A stretch of DNA of 64,000 bases from Xenophilus aerolatus (GTDB lineage Bacteria; Pseudomonadota; Gammaproteobacteria; Burkholderiales; Burkholderiaceae_C): contig JASCNX010000001.1 of NCBI GenBank assembly GCA_029968055.1, positions 186,001 through 250,000 on the forward strand, given 5' to 3'. The position numbers were made by a program, and so were the translations under genes. Below the pieces are notes generated by a model. The model saw only the letters and a list, made by a program, of their open reading frames with translations. It made no database searches and was not told the origin of the DNA. Within the stretch, counting starts at the first letter, position 1. Each line of letters opens with the position of its first letter. Shown here piece after piece: positions 25,221 to 33,414 of the stretch.

Positions 25221-26036
25221 ATGGCGAACAAGATCTATCCCGACGCCAAGTCGGCGCTGGCCGGCGTGGTGGCCGACAACCAGATGCTGGCCGTGGGCGG
25301 CTTCGGCCTGTGCGGCATCCCGGAGGCGCTGATCGAGGCGCTGAAGGAAAGCGGCGTCAAGAACATCACCTGCATCTCCAACAACGCCGGCGTCGACGGC
25401 TTCGGCCTGGGCAAGCTGCTGGAGACGCGCCAGATCAAGAAGATGATCGCCAGCTACGTGGGCGAGAACAAGGAGTTCGAGCGCCAGTACCTGGCCGGTG
25501 AATTGGAGCTGGAATTCACCCCGCAGGGCACGCTGGCCGAGAAGCTGCGCGCCGGCGGCGCCGGCATCCCGGCCTTCTTCACCAAGACCGGCGTGGGCAC
25601 GCAGGTGGCCGAGGGCAAGGAACTGCGCGAGTTCGACGGCGAGACCTACGTGATGGAACGCGCCCTGGTGCCCGACGTGGCGCTGGTCAAGGCGGCCGTG
25701 GCCGACAAGTCGGGCAACCTGCGCTTCAACCTCACGGCGCGCAACTTCAACCCGGCCGCAGCGACGGCGGGCAAGGTCTGCATCGTCGAGGTCGAGAAGA
25801 TCGTCGAGGTGGGCGAACTGGCACCCGACGACATCCACCTGCCGGGCATCTACGTGCACCGCATCGTGCTCAATTCGAATCCCGAGAAGCGCATCGAGAA
25901 GCGCACCGTGAGCGCTTCGGCGCCCGTGGATCCCGTGGCCGCCAAGGTCGAAGCCCAGGCCGTGATCGCCCAGGCTGCTGCCGGCACCGATGTGCCCGTG
26001 CCCACGGTGCCCGCCAACAAGAAAGAAGGAGCCTGA
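25221..26036 (+). CDS. scoA: 3-oxoacid CoA-transferase, subunit A
   Basis: The 271-residue A subunit of a succinyl-CoA:3-ketoacid (acetoacetate) CoA-transferase. The glycine-rich [16 protein letters not shown] (about residues 26-41), the middle [23 protein letters not shown] and [20 protein letters not shown] region match ScoA. The C-terminal 35 residues after the usual family end are Ala/Val/Pro-rich, an extension I cannot assign. The enzyme activates acetoacetate using succinyl-CoA in ketone-body or poly-hydroxybutyrate use. AGGAAG lies just before the ATG. The scoB start follows after one base. Confidence 0.94.
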   Translation: MANKIYPDAKSALAGVVADNQMLAVGGFGLCGIPEALIEALKESGVKNITCISNNAGVDGFGLGKLLETRQIKKMIASYVGENKEFERQYLAGELELEFTPQGTLAEKLRAGGAGIPAFFTKTGVGTQVAEGKELREFDGETYVMERALVPDVALVKAAVADKSGNLRFNLTARNFNPAAATAGKVCIVEVEKIVEVGELAPDDIHLPGIYVHRIVLNSNPEKRIEKRTVSASAPVDPVAAKVEAQAVIAQAAAGTDVPVPTVPANKKEGA

Positions 26037-26037
26037 G

Positions 26038-26676
26038 ATGCCCTGGACCCAAGACCAGATGGCCGCACGCGCGGCGCAGGAGCTGGAAGACGGCTTCTAT
26101 GTGAACCTCGGCATCGGCATCCCGACGCTGGTGGCCAACCACACCGGCACCAAGGAGGTGTGGCTGCAGAGCGAGAACGGCATGCTCGGCATCGGCCCCT
26201 TCCCGACCGAGGACCAGGTCGATGCCGACCTCATCAACGCCGGCAAGCAGACCGTGACGACGCTGCCGGGCAGCGCCATCTTCGGCAGCGACCAGAGCTT
26301 CGCGATGATTCGCGGCGGCAAGATCAACCTGTCGATCCTCGGCGCCATGCAGGTGAGCGAGAAGGGCGATCTCGCCAACTGGATGATCCCGGGCAAGATG
26401 GTCAAGGGCATGGGCGGCGCCATGGACCTGGTGGCCGGCGTCAAGCGCGTGATCGTGCTGATGGAACACGTCGCCAAGAAGAAGGACGGCACCACCGACA
26501 TGAAGATCCTGCCGGCCTGCACGCTGCCGCTGACGGGCGTGGGCGTGGTCGACCGCATCATCACCGACCTGGCCGTGCTCGACGTCACGCCCGAGGGCCT
26601 GAAGCTGGTCGAGCTGGCCGACGGCGTGAGCTTCGACGACGTGCAGTCGAAGACGGGCGTGACGCTGATCCGTTGA
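26038..26676 (+). CDS. scoB: 3-oxoacid CoA-transferase, subunit B
   Basis: The 212-residue B subunit, carrying the catalytic glutamate in [11 protein letters not shown] (about residues 45-50), which forms the covalent glutamyl-CoA intermediate. Other family marks are [15 protein letters not shown] and [22 protein letters not shown] 26038 begins one base after the scoA stop and is preceded by AGAAGGAG, so this start is preferred over an in-frame one inside scoA. With ScoA it forms the heterotetrameric enzyme of acetoacetate use. Confidence 0.95.
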   Translation: MPWTQDQMAARAAQELEDGFYVNLGIGIPTLVANHTGTKEVWLQSENGMLGIGPFPTEDQVDADLINAGKQTVTTLPGSAIFGSDQSFAMIRGGKINLSILGAMQVSEKGDLANWMIPGKMVKGMGGAMDLVAGVKRVIVLMEHVAKKKDGTTDMKILPACTLPLTGVGVVDRIITDLAVLDVTPEGLKLVELADGVSFDDVQSKTGVTLIR

Positions 26677-26722
26677 GCGGCCGGCACGGCCGGCCGTCTT
26701 CCGGCTGGCCGGCAGCGCAAGA

Positions 26723-26747
26723 AAAGGGGCGGACGATCCGCCCCTTT
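26723..26747. terminator. bidirectional terminator between scoB and opgG
   Basis: An 11-bp perfect stem (AAAGGGGCGGA with its complement) and a 3-base loop lie 46 bases after the scoB stop and directly before the convergent opgG stop. T-rich and A-rich flanks are built into the arms, so it can act in both directions. Confidence 0.8.
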
Positions 26748-26748
26748 C

Positions 26749-28422
26749 TTATCTGGGGGCGGCCGGCTGGGGCGCGGCAGCCGCTGGTTGCTGCGCGGGA
26801 GCGGCGGGGGGCGGCGGCGCCGGCACCGGCGGGATCTGGAAGCTCCAGGTCTCGCTCAACGCCTTGCCGCCCTGGGTCAGCGCGGCACGCAGCTCGGTCA
26901 CCTGCGCCGGGTCCTTCACCTTCACGCGCAGCGACAGGCGCCAACCCTTGATGGCGTCGTTGCGCAGCAAATTGCTTTCGAGGATCTCGGCATTGGCGTT
27001 GCCGCTCAGTTGGGTCTCCAGCGCGGTGCCGGCCGGCAGGTTGGCCACCGCCGGGCCGACGAAATCGACCATCAGCGCGGTGGTGCCGTCGCTCTGGCGG
27101 ATCAGGTTGGGCTGGTAGCGCTCGCCCTCGGTCTGGAAGGTCTGCCGCACCCACGCATTGTTCTGCGCATGCAGGGCAGGCTCATCCATGGTCCAGTGCA
27201 TGCGGTAGGCGAACTGCATCGTCTGGCCCTTGCGCGCCGGGGTGTCGGGGTTCCAGAAGGCGACGATGTTGTCGTTGGTCTCGTCGGCCGTGGGAATCTC
27301 CATCAGCGTGACCTTGCCCTTGCCCCAGTTGCCCTGCGGCTCGATCCAGGCGCTGGGCCGCAGGTCGTAGCGGTCCTTCAGGTCCTGGAAGTCCTGGAAG
27401 GCGTGGCCGCGCTGCAGCAGCCCGAAGCCGCGCGGGTTCTCGACCTGGAAGCTGCTCACGGCGACCGCGCCCTTGGGGTTGTTCAGCGGGCGCCAGATCC
27501 ATTCCTCGTTGCCGGCGTGGATCGCGAGGCCGTTGGAGTCGTGGATGGCCGGGCGGAAGTTGCGTAGGAACTCGGGCCAACGCTGGTTGGGCCCGTAGAG
27601 GAACATGCTCGTGAGCGGCGCGATGCCCAGGGTGGCCACATCCTGGCGCATCACGATATTGGCCTGCACGTCGAGCACGGCATCGCTGCCGGGCTGCAGG
27701 ATGAACTGGTAGGCGCCGCTGGCGCTGGGCGAGTCGAGCAGGGCGTAGATGACGAGCTGCTTGTCGTTCGCGCCGGGCCGCTGGATCCAGTACTCGCGGA
27801 AGTTCGGAAACTCCTCCTTGCCCACCGAGGTGGTGTCGATGGACAGGCCGCGGCCCGACAGGCCGTAGACCTGCCCCTTGCCGATCACGCGGAAGTAGCT
27901 CGCGCCCAGCAGGCTCATGACCTCGTCGTACTTGCCGGCCTGGTTGACCGGATAGAGCACGCGAAAGCCTGCGTAGCCGAGCTGGCGCGTCGCCTCGCGG
28001 TCGAAGTTGAGCTTGCCGAAATCGAAGCGGTCGGCCTCGTAGCGGATCTCTTTCACGCCGGCGTCGGTGATCTCGTTGATCCTCACCGGGAAGTTGAACT
28101 GCATCCCCTGGTGGTAGAAGTTCAGCCGGAACGGGGTCTGCAGGTCGCGCCACTCGAAGCGGTCCGAGCGCGGCTGGATCTGCATGTAGTCGGCGAACTG
28201 CATCGTGCCGAAGAAGGGCGGCAGGTTGCTCGCGGGCGCGACGTAGGGGCGGGCGGCCAGCTCGCGCGCACGCTGCGTCACGTCGTCGAGCGAGAACACC
28301 TTGCCGGTTGCGGGCGGAGCGGCCGGTGCGCTCTGCGTGGTCGGCACGGCGCAGGCCGTCAGCAGGCTGATGCAGCCGATGAGGAGGGAGGAACGGAAAG
28401 TGTGGGCGAGCCTGTCGATCAT
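26749..28422 (-). CDS. periplasmic glucan biosynthesis protein (OpgG/OpgD family), predicted lipoprotein
   Basis: A 557-residue exported protein of the family needed for osmoregulated periplasmic glucan synthesis or branching. It has the long beta-sandwich domain (about 45-400; [30 protein letters not shown]-type strands, [14 protein letters not shown]) and a C-terminal Ig-like domain. The N-terminus ends in LLTACAVP, a lipobox with Cys at about residue 22, so the mature protein may be membrane-anchored, unlike the soluble E. coli proteins. A Pro/Ala-rich tail of about 30 residues closes the chain. No opgH glycosyltransferase is adjacent. ATG 28422 is chosen because it starts the signal peptide. 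Confidence 0.88.
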   Translation of the reverse strand: MIDRLAHTFRSSLLIGCISLLTACAVPTTQSAPAAPPATGKVFSLDDVTQRARELAARPYVAPASNLPPFFGTMQFADYMQIQPRSDRFEWRDLQTPFRLNFYHQGMQFNFPVRINEITDAGVKEIRYEADRFDFGKLNFDREATRQLGYAGFRVLYPVNQAGKYDEVMSLLGASYFRVIGKGQVYGLSGRGLSIDTTSVGKEEFPNFREYWIQRPGANDKQLVIYALLDSPSASGAYQFILQPGSDAVLDVQANIVMRQDVATLGIAPLTSMFLYGPNQRWPEFLRNFRPAIHDSNGLAIHAGNEEWIWRPLNNPKGAVAVSSFQVENPRGFGLLQRGHAFQDFQDLKDRYDLRPSAWIEPQGNWGKGKVTLMEIPTADETNDNIVAFWNPDTPARKGQTMQFAYRMHWTMDEPALHAQNNAWVRQTFQTEGERYQPNLIRQSDGTTALMVDFVGPAVANLPAGTALETQLSGNANAEILESNLLRNDAIKGWRLSLRVKVKDPAQVTELRAALTQGGKALSETWSFQIPPVPAPPPPAAPAQQPAAAAPQPAAPR

Positions 28423-28462
28423 GGGCCGTGGCGAAGGTCGTCGATGCACAAGGATGGAAACA

Positions 28463-28480
28463 TCTGCACACCGGTGCAGA
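28463..28480. promoter_or_regulatory. inverted repeat in opgG/bglX divergent region
   Basis: TCTGCAC and GTGCAGA flank the 4-base ACCG, a perfect 7-4-7 inverted repeat 40 bases upstream of the opgG-like start and 167 bases before bglX. It could be an operator for either gene; no regulator is encoded next to it. Confidence 0.4.
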
Positions 28481-28647
28481 CCCGCAGCATGGGCGGGACC
28501 GGGGCAGACAGCGCGGTGAAGCTTAGCATCGCCCATGCCAGCCCGGGTGTAGGAGCGTGTCGTGCGTGGGGTCGATGCGGATCGTGCGGTGCTGCGGGCC
28601 CCTTAAGATGCCCGGCTCCGCTCTTCGACCCGAGGATCCGCTTGCCG

Positions 28648-30969
28648 ATGAAACGCATTGCCGTGTTGGTCGCCGCGACCACCGCCGTGGCCGCCCCGCT
28701 CGCCTTCGCGCAGCCCAAGCCCGCGCTGCTGAACAACAAGCCCGCCTTCGTGGCCGACCTGCTGCGCCAGATGACCCTGGAAGAGAAGGTGGGTCAGCTG
28801 CGCCTGATCAGCATCGGCCCCGAGATGCCGGCACCGCAGCTGGCGCAGGAGGTCGCGGCCGGCCGCGTGGGCGGCACCTTCAACTCGATCAACCACAAGG
28901 AGCAGCGCCCGCTGCAGGAAGCCGCGGTGCGCCAGAGCCGGCTGAGGATCCCGATCCTGTTCGCCTACGACGTGCTGCACGGGCACCGCACCTCGTTCCC
29001 GATCGGGCTCGGCCTGGCATCGAGCTGGGACATGGACGCCGTCCGGCTCACCGCGCGCACCGCCGCCGTCGAGGCCGCGGCCGACGGCGTGGACGTGACC
29101 TTCGCGCCCACCGTCGACATCTCGCGCGACCCGCGCTGGGGCCGCACCTCCGAAGGCTTCGGCGAGGACCCGTACCTGGTGTCGCAGATCGCGCGCAGCA
29201 TGGTGCAGGGCTTCCAGAACGGCGAGAACTTCGCCAAGGCCAACAGCGTGCTCAAGCGCGACGCGATCATGGCCTCGGTCAAGCACTTCGCGCTGTACGG
29301 TGCGGTGGAGGGCGGGCGCGACTACAACATCGTCGACATGAGCCCCATGCGCATGTACAACGACTACCTGCCGCCCTACAAGGCCGCGATCGAGGCCGGA
29401 TCGGGCGGCGTGATGATCGCGCTCAACACCGTCAACGGCCAGCCCGCCACCTCCAACACCTGGCTGCTGCAGGACCTGCTGCGCAAGCAGTGGGGCTTCA
29501 AGGGCGTGACCTTCTCCGACCACGGCGCCATCACCGAGCTGATGCGCCACGGCGTGGCACGCGACGAACGCGAGGCGGCCCGGCTGGCCATCACCGCCGG
29601 CGTCGACATGAGCATGGCCGACCAGGTCTACCTCAAGGAGCTGCCGGGGCTGGTGAAGTCCGGCACGGTGCCGATGAAGGTGCTGGACAACGCGGTGCGC
29701 GAGGTGCTGGGTGCCAAGTACGACCTGGGCCTGTTCCACGACCCGTTCCTTCGCATCGGCAAGGCCGAGGACGACCCGGCCGACCTCAAGGCCGATTCGC
29801 GCCTGCATCGCGAGCCCGCGCGCGACGTGGCCCGTCGTTCGCTCGTGCTGCTGGAGAACAGGAACCGCACGCTGCCCATCGCCAAGGGCGCCAAGGTGCT
29901 GCTCACCGGGCCGCTGGCCGATGCGCCGATCGACATCATGGGCGTGTGGTCGGCCCAGGCGGTGTGGAAGCAGTCGGTCACCCTGCGCAAGGGGATGGAG
30001 CAGGCGCTCGCCGGCCAGAAGGGCACGCTCGCGTATGCGCGCGGCGCCAACGTGAGCGAGGACAAGGCCGTCGTCGAGTACCTCAACTTCCTCAACTGGG
30101 ACGAGCCCGAGGTGGTGCAGGACAAGCGCTCGCCGCAGGAGATGATCGACGAGGCCGTGGCCGCCGCGAAGCAGGCCGACGTGGTGGTGGCCGCGGTGGG
30201 CGAGTCGCGCGGCATGTCGCACGAATCGTCGAGCCGCACGCGCCTGGATCTGCCCGAGAGCCAGCAGGCGCTGCTCAAGGCGCTCAAGGCCACCGGCAAG
30301 CCGCTGGTGCTGGTGCTGATGAACGGGCGCCCGCTCACGCTGGGCTGGGAGAAGGCCAACGCCGACGCGATGCTCGAGACCTGGTTCGCCGGCACCGAGG
30401 GCGGCAACGCGATTGCCGACGTGCTCTTCGGCGACGCCAACCCGTCGGGCAAGCTGCCGATCTCGCTGCCGCGTTCGGTGGGCCAGGTGCCCACGTACTA
30501 CAACCACCCGCGCCTCGGCCGCCCCTTCACGCCGGGCAAGCCGGGCAACTACACCTCGCAGTACTTCGACGAACCGCAAGGCGCGCTGTACCCCTTCGGC
30601 TACGGCCTGAGCTACACCGACTTCAGCGTGTCCGACGTCACGCTGTCCGCGCCCACCCTGGCGCGCGGCGGCAAGGTGGAAGCCACGGTCACGGTGGCCA
30701 ACACCGGCGACCGTGCGGGCGAGACGGTGGTGCAGCTGTACATCCAGGACGTGGCCGCCTCCGTGGTGCGGCCCGTCAAGGAACTCAAGGACTTCCGCAA
30801 GCTGATGCTGCAGCCCGGCGAGAAGAAGGAGGTGCGCTTCACCATCGGCGAGGACAAGCTCAAGTTCTACAACGCGAAGCTCCAGCACGTGGCCGAGGCC
30901 GGCCAGTTCAACGTGCAGGTCGGCCTCGATTCGGAGAACGTCAAGTCGCAGGGCTTCGAGCTGAAGTAG
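28648..30969 (+). CDS. bglX: periplasmic beta-glucosidase, glycoside hydrolase family 3
   Basis: A 773-residue exported GH3 enzyme with a signal peptide (1-22, ending AFAQ). The N-terminal TIM-barrel domain carries FAYDVLHGHRT, RDPRWGRTSEGFGEDP and the nucleophile Asp in FSDHGAI (about residue 291). The alpha/beta sandwich domain and C-terminal fibronectin-like domain (FGYGLSYTDF onward) follow. Order and length match E. coli BglX (765). It hydrolyses beta-linked glucose oligomers in the periplasm. Divergence from the glucan biosynthesis gene suggests that it may trim or recycle periplasmic glucans. The 3' end overlaps the convergent LysR gene by 29 bases. Confidence 0.95.
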   Translation: MKRIAVLVAATTAVAAPLAFAQPKPALLNNKPAFVADLLRQMTLEEKVGQLRLISIGPEMPAPQLAQEVAAGRVGGTFNSINHKEQRPLQEAAVRQSRLRIPILFAYDVLHGHRTSFPIGLGLASSWDMDAVRLTARTAAVEAAADGVDVTFAPTVDISRDPRWGRTSEGFGEDPYLVSQIARSMVQGFQNGENFAKANSVLKRDAIMASVKHFALYGAVEGGRDYNIVDMSPMRMYNDYLPPYKAAIEAGSGGVMIALNTVNGQPATSNTWLLQDLLRKQWGFKGVTFSDHGAITELMRHGVARDEREAARLAITAGVDMSMADQVYLKELPGLVKSGTVPMKVLDNAVREVLGAKYDLGLFHDPFLRIGKAEDDPADLKADSRLHREPARDVARRSLVLLENRNRTLPIAKGAKVLLTGPLADAPIDIMGVWSAQAVWKQSVTLRKGMEQALAGQKGTLAYARGANVSEDKAVVEYLNFLNWDEPEVVQDKRSPQEMIDEAVAAAKQADVVVAAVGESRGMSHESSSRTRLDLPESQQALLKALKATGKPLVLVLMNGRPLTLGWEKANADAMLETWFAGTEGGNAIADVLFGDANPSGKLPISLPRSVGQVPTYYNHPRLGRPFTPGKPGNYTSQYFDEPQGALYPFGYGLSYTDFSVSDVTLSAPTLARGGKVEATVTVANTGDRAGETVVQLYIQDVAASVVRPVKELKDFRKLMLQPGEKKEVRFTIGEDKLKFYNAKLQHVAEAGQFNVQVGLDSENVKSQGFELK

Positions 30970-31861
30970 ACGGGGGGTCGTCCCGCAGGTGCTGCGCGAT
31001 CACTTCGCGCAGTTGGGCGAGTCCCGCCGGCTCGGTGCGCCGGGCCAGCGTGACCAGCCCGAAATGGGCACCGCCCGTGCCACCCTGCCCGATGCGCAGT
31101 TCCGCCAGGTCGGGTGCGGCGGCGCGGATGGCGATCAGCACCGCATCGCTGCGGCGCGTGGCCTCGACCAGGGGCGCCAGTTCGGTGCAGCGCAGGCTCA
31201 GGCACAGGTCGGGGTGCGCCGAGGGCCCGTAGGCATCGACCATCGCACGCACCACGTGGTCGCCCAGCGGCGTCGACGCGATCGGATAGGCCAGCAGGTC
31301 CTCGAAACGCAGCGCGCGGCGCCGCCGCGTCAAGGGGTGCCCCCGGCGGCACATGATGGCGCCACGCAACTGCACGGCGGGTTCGATGCGCAGGCCCGGC
31401 AACGGGGGGAAGGAGCGCACCTCGACCACCAGGGCATCGAGCTCGCGCCGGCGCAGCGCCTCGACCAGCCGGGGCACGTCGCCGTGTTGCACGTCGATCT
31501 TCAGCTCGGCGTCCGGCCGCGCCGCGCGATCGAGCAAGGCCGGGGTGAGAAGGGCGCCCGGTCCCGAACCCATTCCCACGCGCAGCCGCTCGGGCGCGGG
31601 CCCGCCCTTGCGATGGCCTGCCGCGGCCAGCGCGTCGGCGTCGTGCACCAACTGGCGGGCGCGTTCGAGCAGGCTGCGCCCGAAGGGCGTGAGCTCGCTG
31701 CGGCGTCCGATGCGGTCGAACAGCGGCTGGCCCAGTTCGCCCTCGAGCGCGCGCAGGCTGCGGCTGAGTGCCGACTGCGTGAGATGCGTGGCGCGGGCGG
31801 AGCGGGTGAAGGACGCCGTTTCGGCGATCGAAATGAAGTGCCGCAGCTGAACCAGGGTCAT
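30941..31861 (-). CDS. LysR-family regulator, divergent from M20 amidohydrolase
   Basis: A 306-residue LysR transcription factor. The N-terminal winged helix is LVQLRHFISIAETASFTRSARATHLTQSALSRSLRALE (about residues 3-40, in parts). The effector domain starts near 92 (LRVGMGSGPGALLTPALL). It is divergent from the M20 amidohydrolase, with a T-N11-A palindrome 13 bases before its start. It probably controls that gene and itself. Its last nine codons lie inside the 3' end of bglX on the other strand; the tail DDPPSTSARSPAT is not conserved-looking. Confidence 0.92.
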   Translation of the reverse strand: MTLVQLRHFISIAETASFTRSARATHLTQSALSRSLRALEGELGQPLFDRIGRRSELTPFGRSLLERARQLVHDADALAAAGHRKGGPAPERLRVGMGSGPGALLTPALLDRAARPDAELKIDVQHGDVPRLVEALRRRELDALVVEVRSFPPLPGLRIEPAVQLRGAIMCRRGHPLTRRRRALRFEDLLAYPIASTPLGDHVVRAMVDAYGPSAHPDLCLSLRCTELAPLVEATRRSDAVLIAIRAAAPDLAELRIGQGGTGGAHFGLVTLARRTEPAGLAQLREVIAQHLRDDPPSTSARSPAT

Positions 31862-31873
31862 GACGTGCGAAAC

Positions 31874-31890
31874 GATGAGTCGAACTCATC
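31874..31890. promoter_or_regulatory. LysR-type operator (T-N11-A palindrome)
   Basis: GATGAGT-CGA-ACTCATC is a perfect 7-3-7 inverted repeat containing the T-N11-A spacing typical of LysR recognition sites. It is 13 bases upstream of the LysR start codon and 123 bases upstream of the M20 gene. Confidence 0.6.
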
Positions 31891-32012
31891 CGGAAGCATA
31901 GAACAATGCATTGGACGCGAAGCGGCAACTTGCCTAGATTCGGGCCGCGGGCGCCAGGCGGCGCACGGCGTTTCCCCCTGAGCCCTCCAACCTTTCACTT
32001 CGCAAGCTGTCC

Positions 32013-33338
32013 ATGATCTCCCTGCGCACCCTGTCCCTGGCCGTGCTCGCCGCATGCGCTGCATCCTCCGTCCTGGCCCAATCGGCCGCGCCTTCGTCGC
32101 GCATCGCGCCGCTGGTCGACGGCATGTACCCACAGCTCGAGTCGATCTACAAGGACATCCACGCCAACCCGGAACTGGGCTTCCAGGAGACCCGCACCGC
32201 CGCCAAGCTGGCCGCCGAGCTGCGCGCCCTGGGCTTCGAGGTGACCGAGGGCGTGGGCCGCACCGGCGTGGTCGCGCTGTACCGCAACGGCACCGGCCCG
32301 ACGGTCATGGTGCGCACCGAACTCGACGCGCTGCCCATGGAGGAGAAGACCGGGCTGCCCTACGCCAGCAAGGCCAAGGCGCAATGGAACGGCCGCGAGA
32401 CCTTCGTCGCCCACAGCTGCGGCCACGACATCCACATGGCCAGCTGGGTCGGCACGGCACGCACGCTGCTGGCGCTCAAGGACCAGTGGCAGGGCACGCT
32501 GATGTTCATCGCGCAGCCCTCGGAAGAAACCGTGTCGGGCGCCAAGGCGATGGTCGAGGACGGCCTCTTCAAGCGCTTCCCCAAGCCCGACTACGCCTTC
32601 GCGCTGCACACCAGCCCGTCGCCCTTCGGCTTCGTCGGCTACCGCGCCGGGCCGGTCACCTCGGCGTCGGACAGCCTGGAGATCACCTTCAAGGGCCGCG
32701 GCGGCCACGGCTCGGCACCGCACGTCACCATCGACCCGATCGCGATCGGCGCGCACTTCGTGACCGACGTGCAGACCGTGGTCAGCCGCGAGAAGGACCC
32801 GGCCGAGTTCGGCGTGGTGACCATCGGCGCCTTCCAGGCCGGCACGGCGGGCAACATCATCCCCGACGCGGCGAAGCTCAGCGGCACCATCCGCAGCTAC
32901 AAGCCGGAGGTGCGCACGAAGCTGCTCGACGGCATCCGCCGCACCGCGCTGGCCTCGGCCGCAATGGCCGGCGCGCCGGAGCCCGACGTGCGCCTGGGTG
33001 CCGACACCAGCACCGCCGCGGTGAACAACAACGAGGCCGTGGTGCAGCGCACCGTGGCCTCCCTCAAGGCGCAGTTCGGCGACCCGAAGGTGGTGCAGGT
33101 CCAGCCTATCACCGCCAGCGAGGACTTCTCGGTGTTCACCGATGCGGGCATTCCGTCGATGTTCTTCTTCGTCGGCGTGACGGACCCAAAGGACGTGGCC
33201 GAATCGATGAAGAAGGGCGGCAAGCCGCTGCCCTTCAACCACTCGCCGTACTTCGCGCCGGTGCCCGAGCCCTCGATCAAGATCGGCGTGCAGGCCATGA
33301 CCACGGCCGTGCTCACGGCAATGGGCACCAAGGGGTGA
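32013..33338 (+). CDS. exported M20D-family amidohydrolase
   Basis: A 441-residue metal-dependent amidohydrolase of the hippurate hydrolase/IAA-amino acid hydrolase type, with an N-terminal signal peptide (1-23, SVLAQ), which is unusual since most relatives are cytosolic. Active-site elements are HANPELGFQE, RTELDALPMEEKTGLPYAS, the Cys-Gly-His-Asp motif HSCGHDIHMA (about residues 130-139) and EETVSGAKAM. The dimerisation domain has GRGGHGSAPH. It likely cleaves N-acyl amino acids in the periplasm. A divergent LysR regulator adjoins it. Confidence 0.92.
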   Translation: MISLRTLSLAVLAACAASSVLAQSAAPSSRIAPLVDGMYPQLESIYKDIHANPELGFQETRTAAKLAAELRALGFEVTEGVGRTGVVALYRNGTGPTVMVRTELDALPMEEKTGLPYASKAKAQWNGRETFVAHSCGHDIHMASWVGTARTLLALKDQWQGTLMFIAQPSEETVSGAKAMVEDGLFKRFPKPDYAFALHTSPSPFGFVGYRAGPVTSASDSLEITFKGRGGHGSAPHVTIDPIAIGAHFVTDVQTVVSREKDPAEFGVVTIGAFQAGTAGNIIPDAAKLSGTIRSYKPEVRTKLLDGIRRTALASAAMAGAPEPDVRLGADTSTAAVNNNEAVVQRTVASLKAQFGDPKVVQVQPITASEDFSVFTDAGIPSMFFFVGVTDPKDVAESMKKGGKPLPFNHSPYFAPVPEPSIKIGVQAMTTAVLTAMGTKG

Positions 33339-33414
33339 TGCCGGCAGGCCGCGTGCCGGGCGCCGGCCTGCGGTAGGCTCCCCATGGCGCGGCCCTGCGC
33401 GCACGGAGAGCAGC

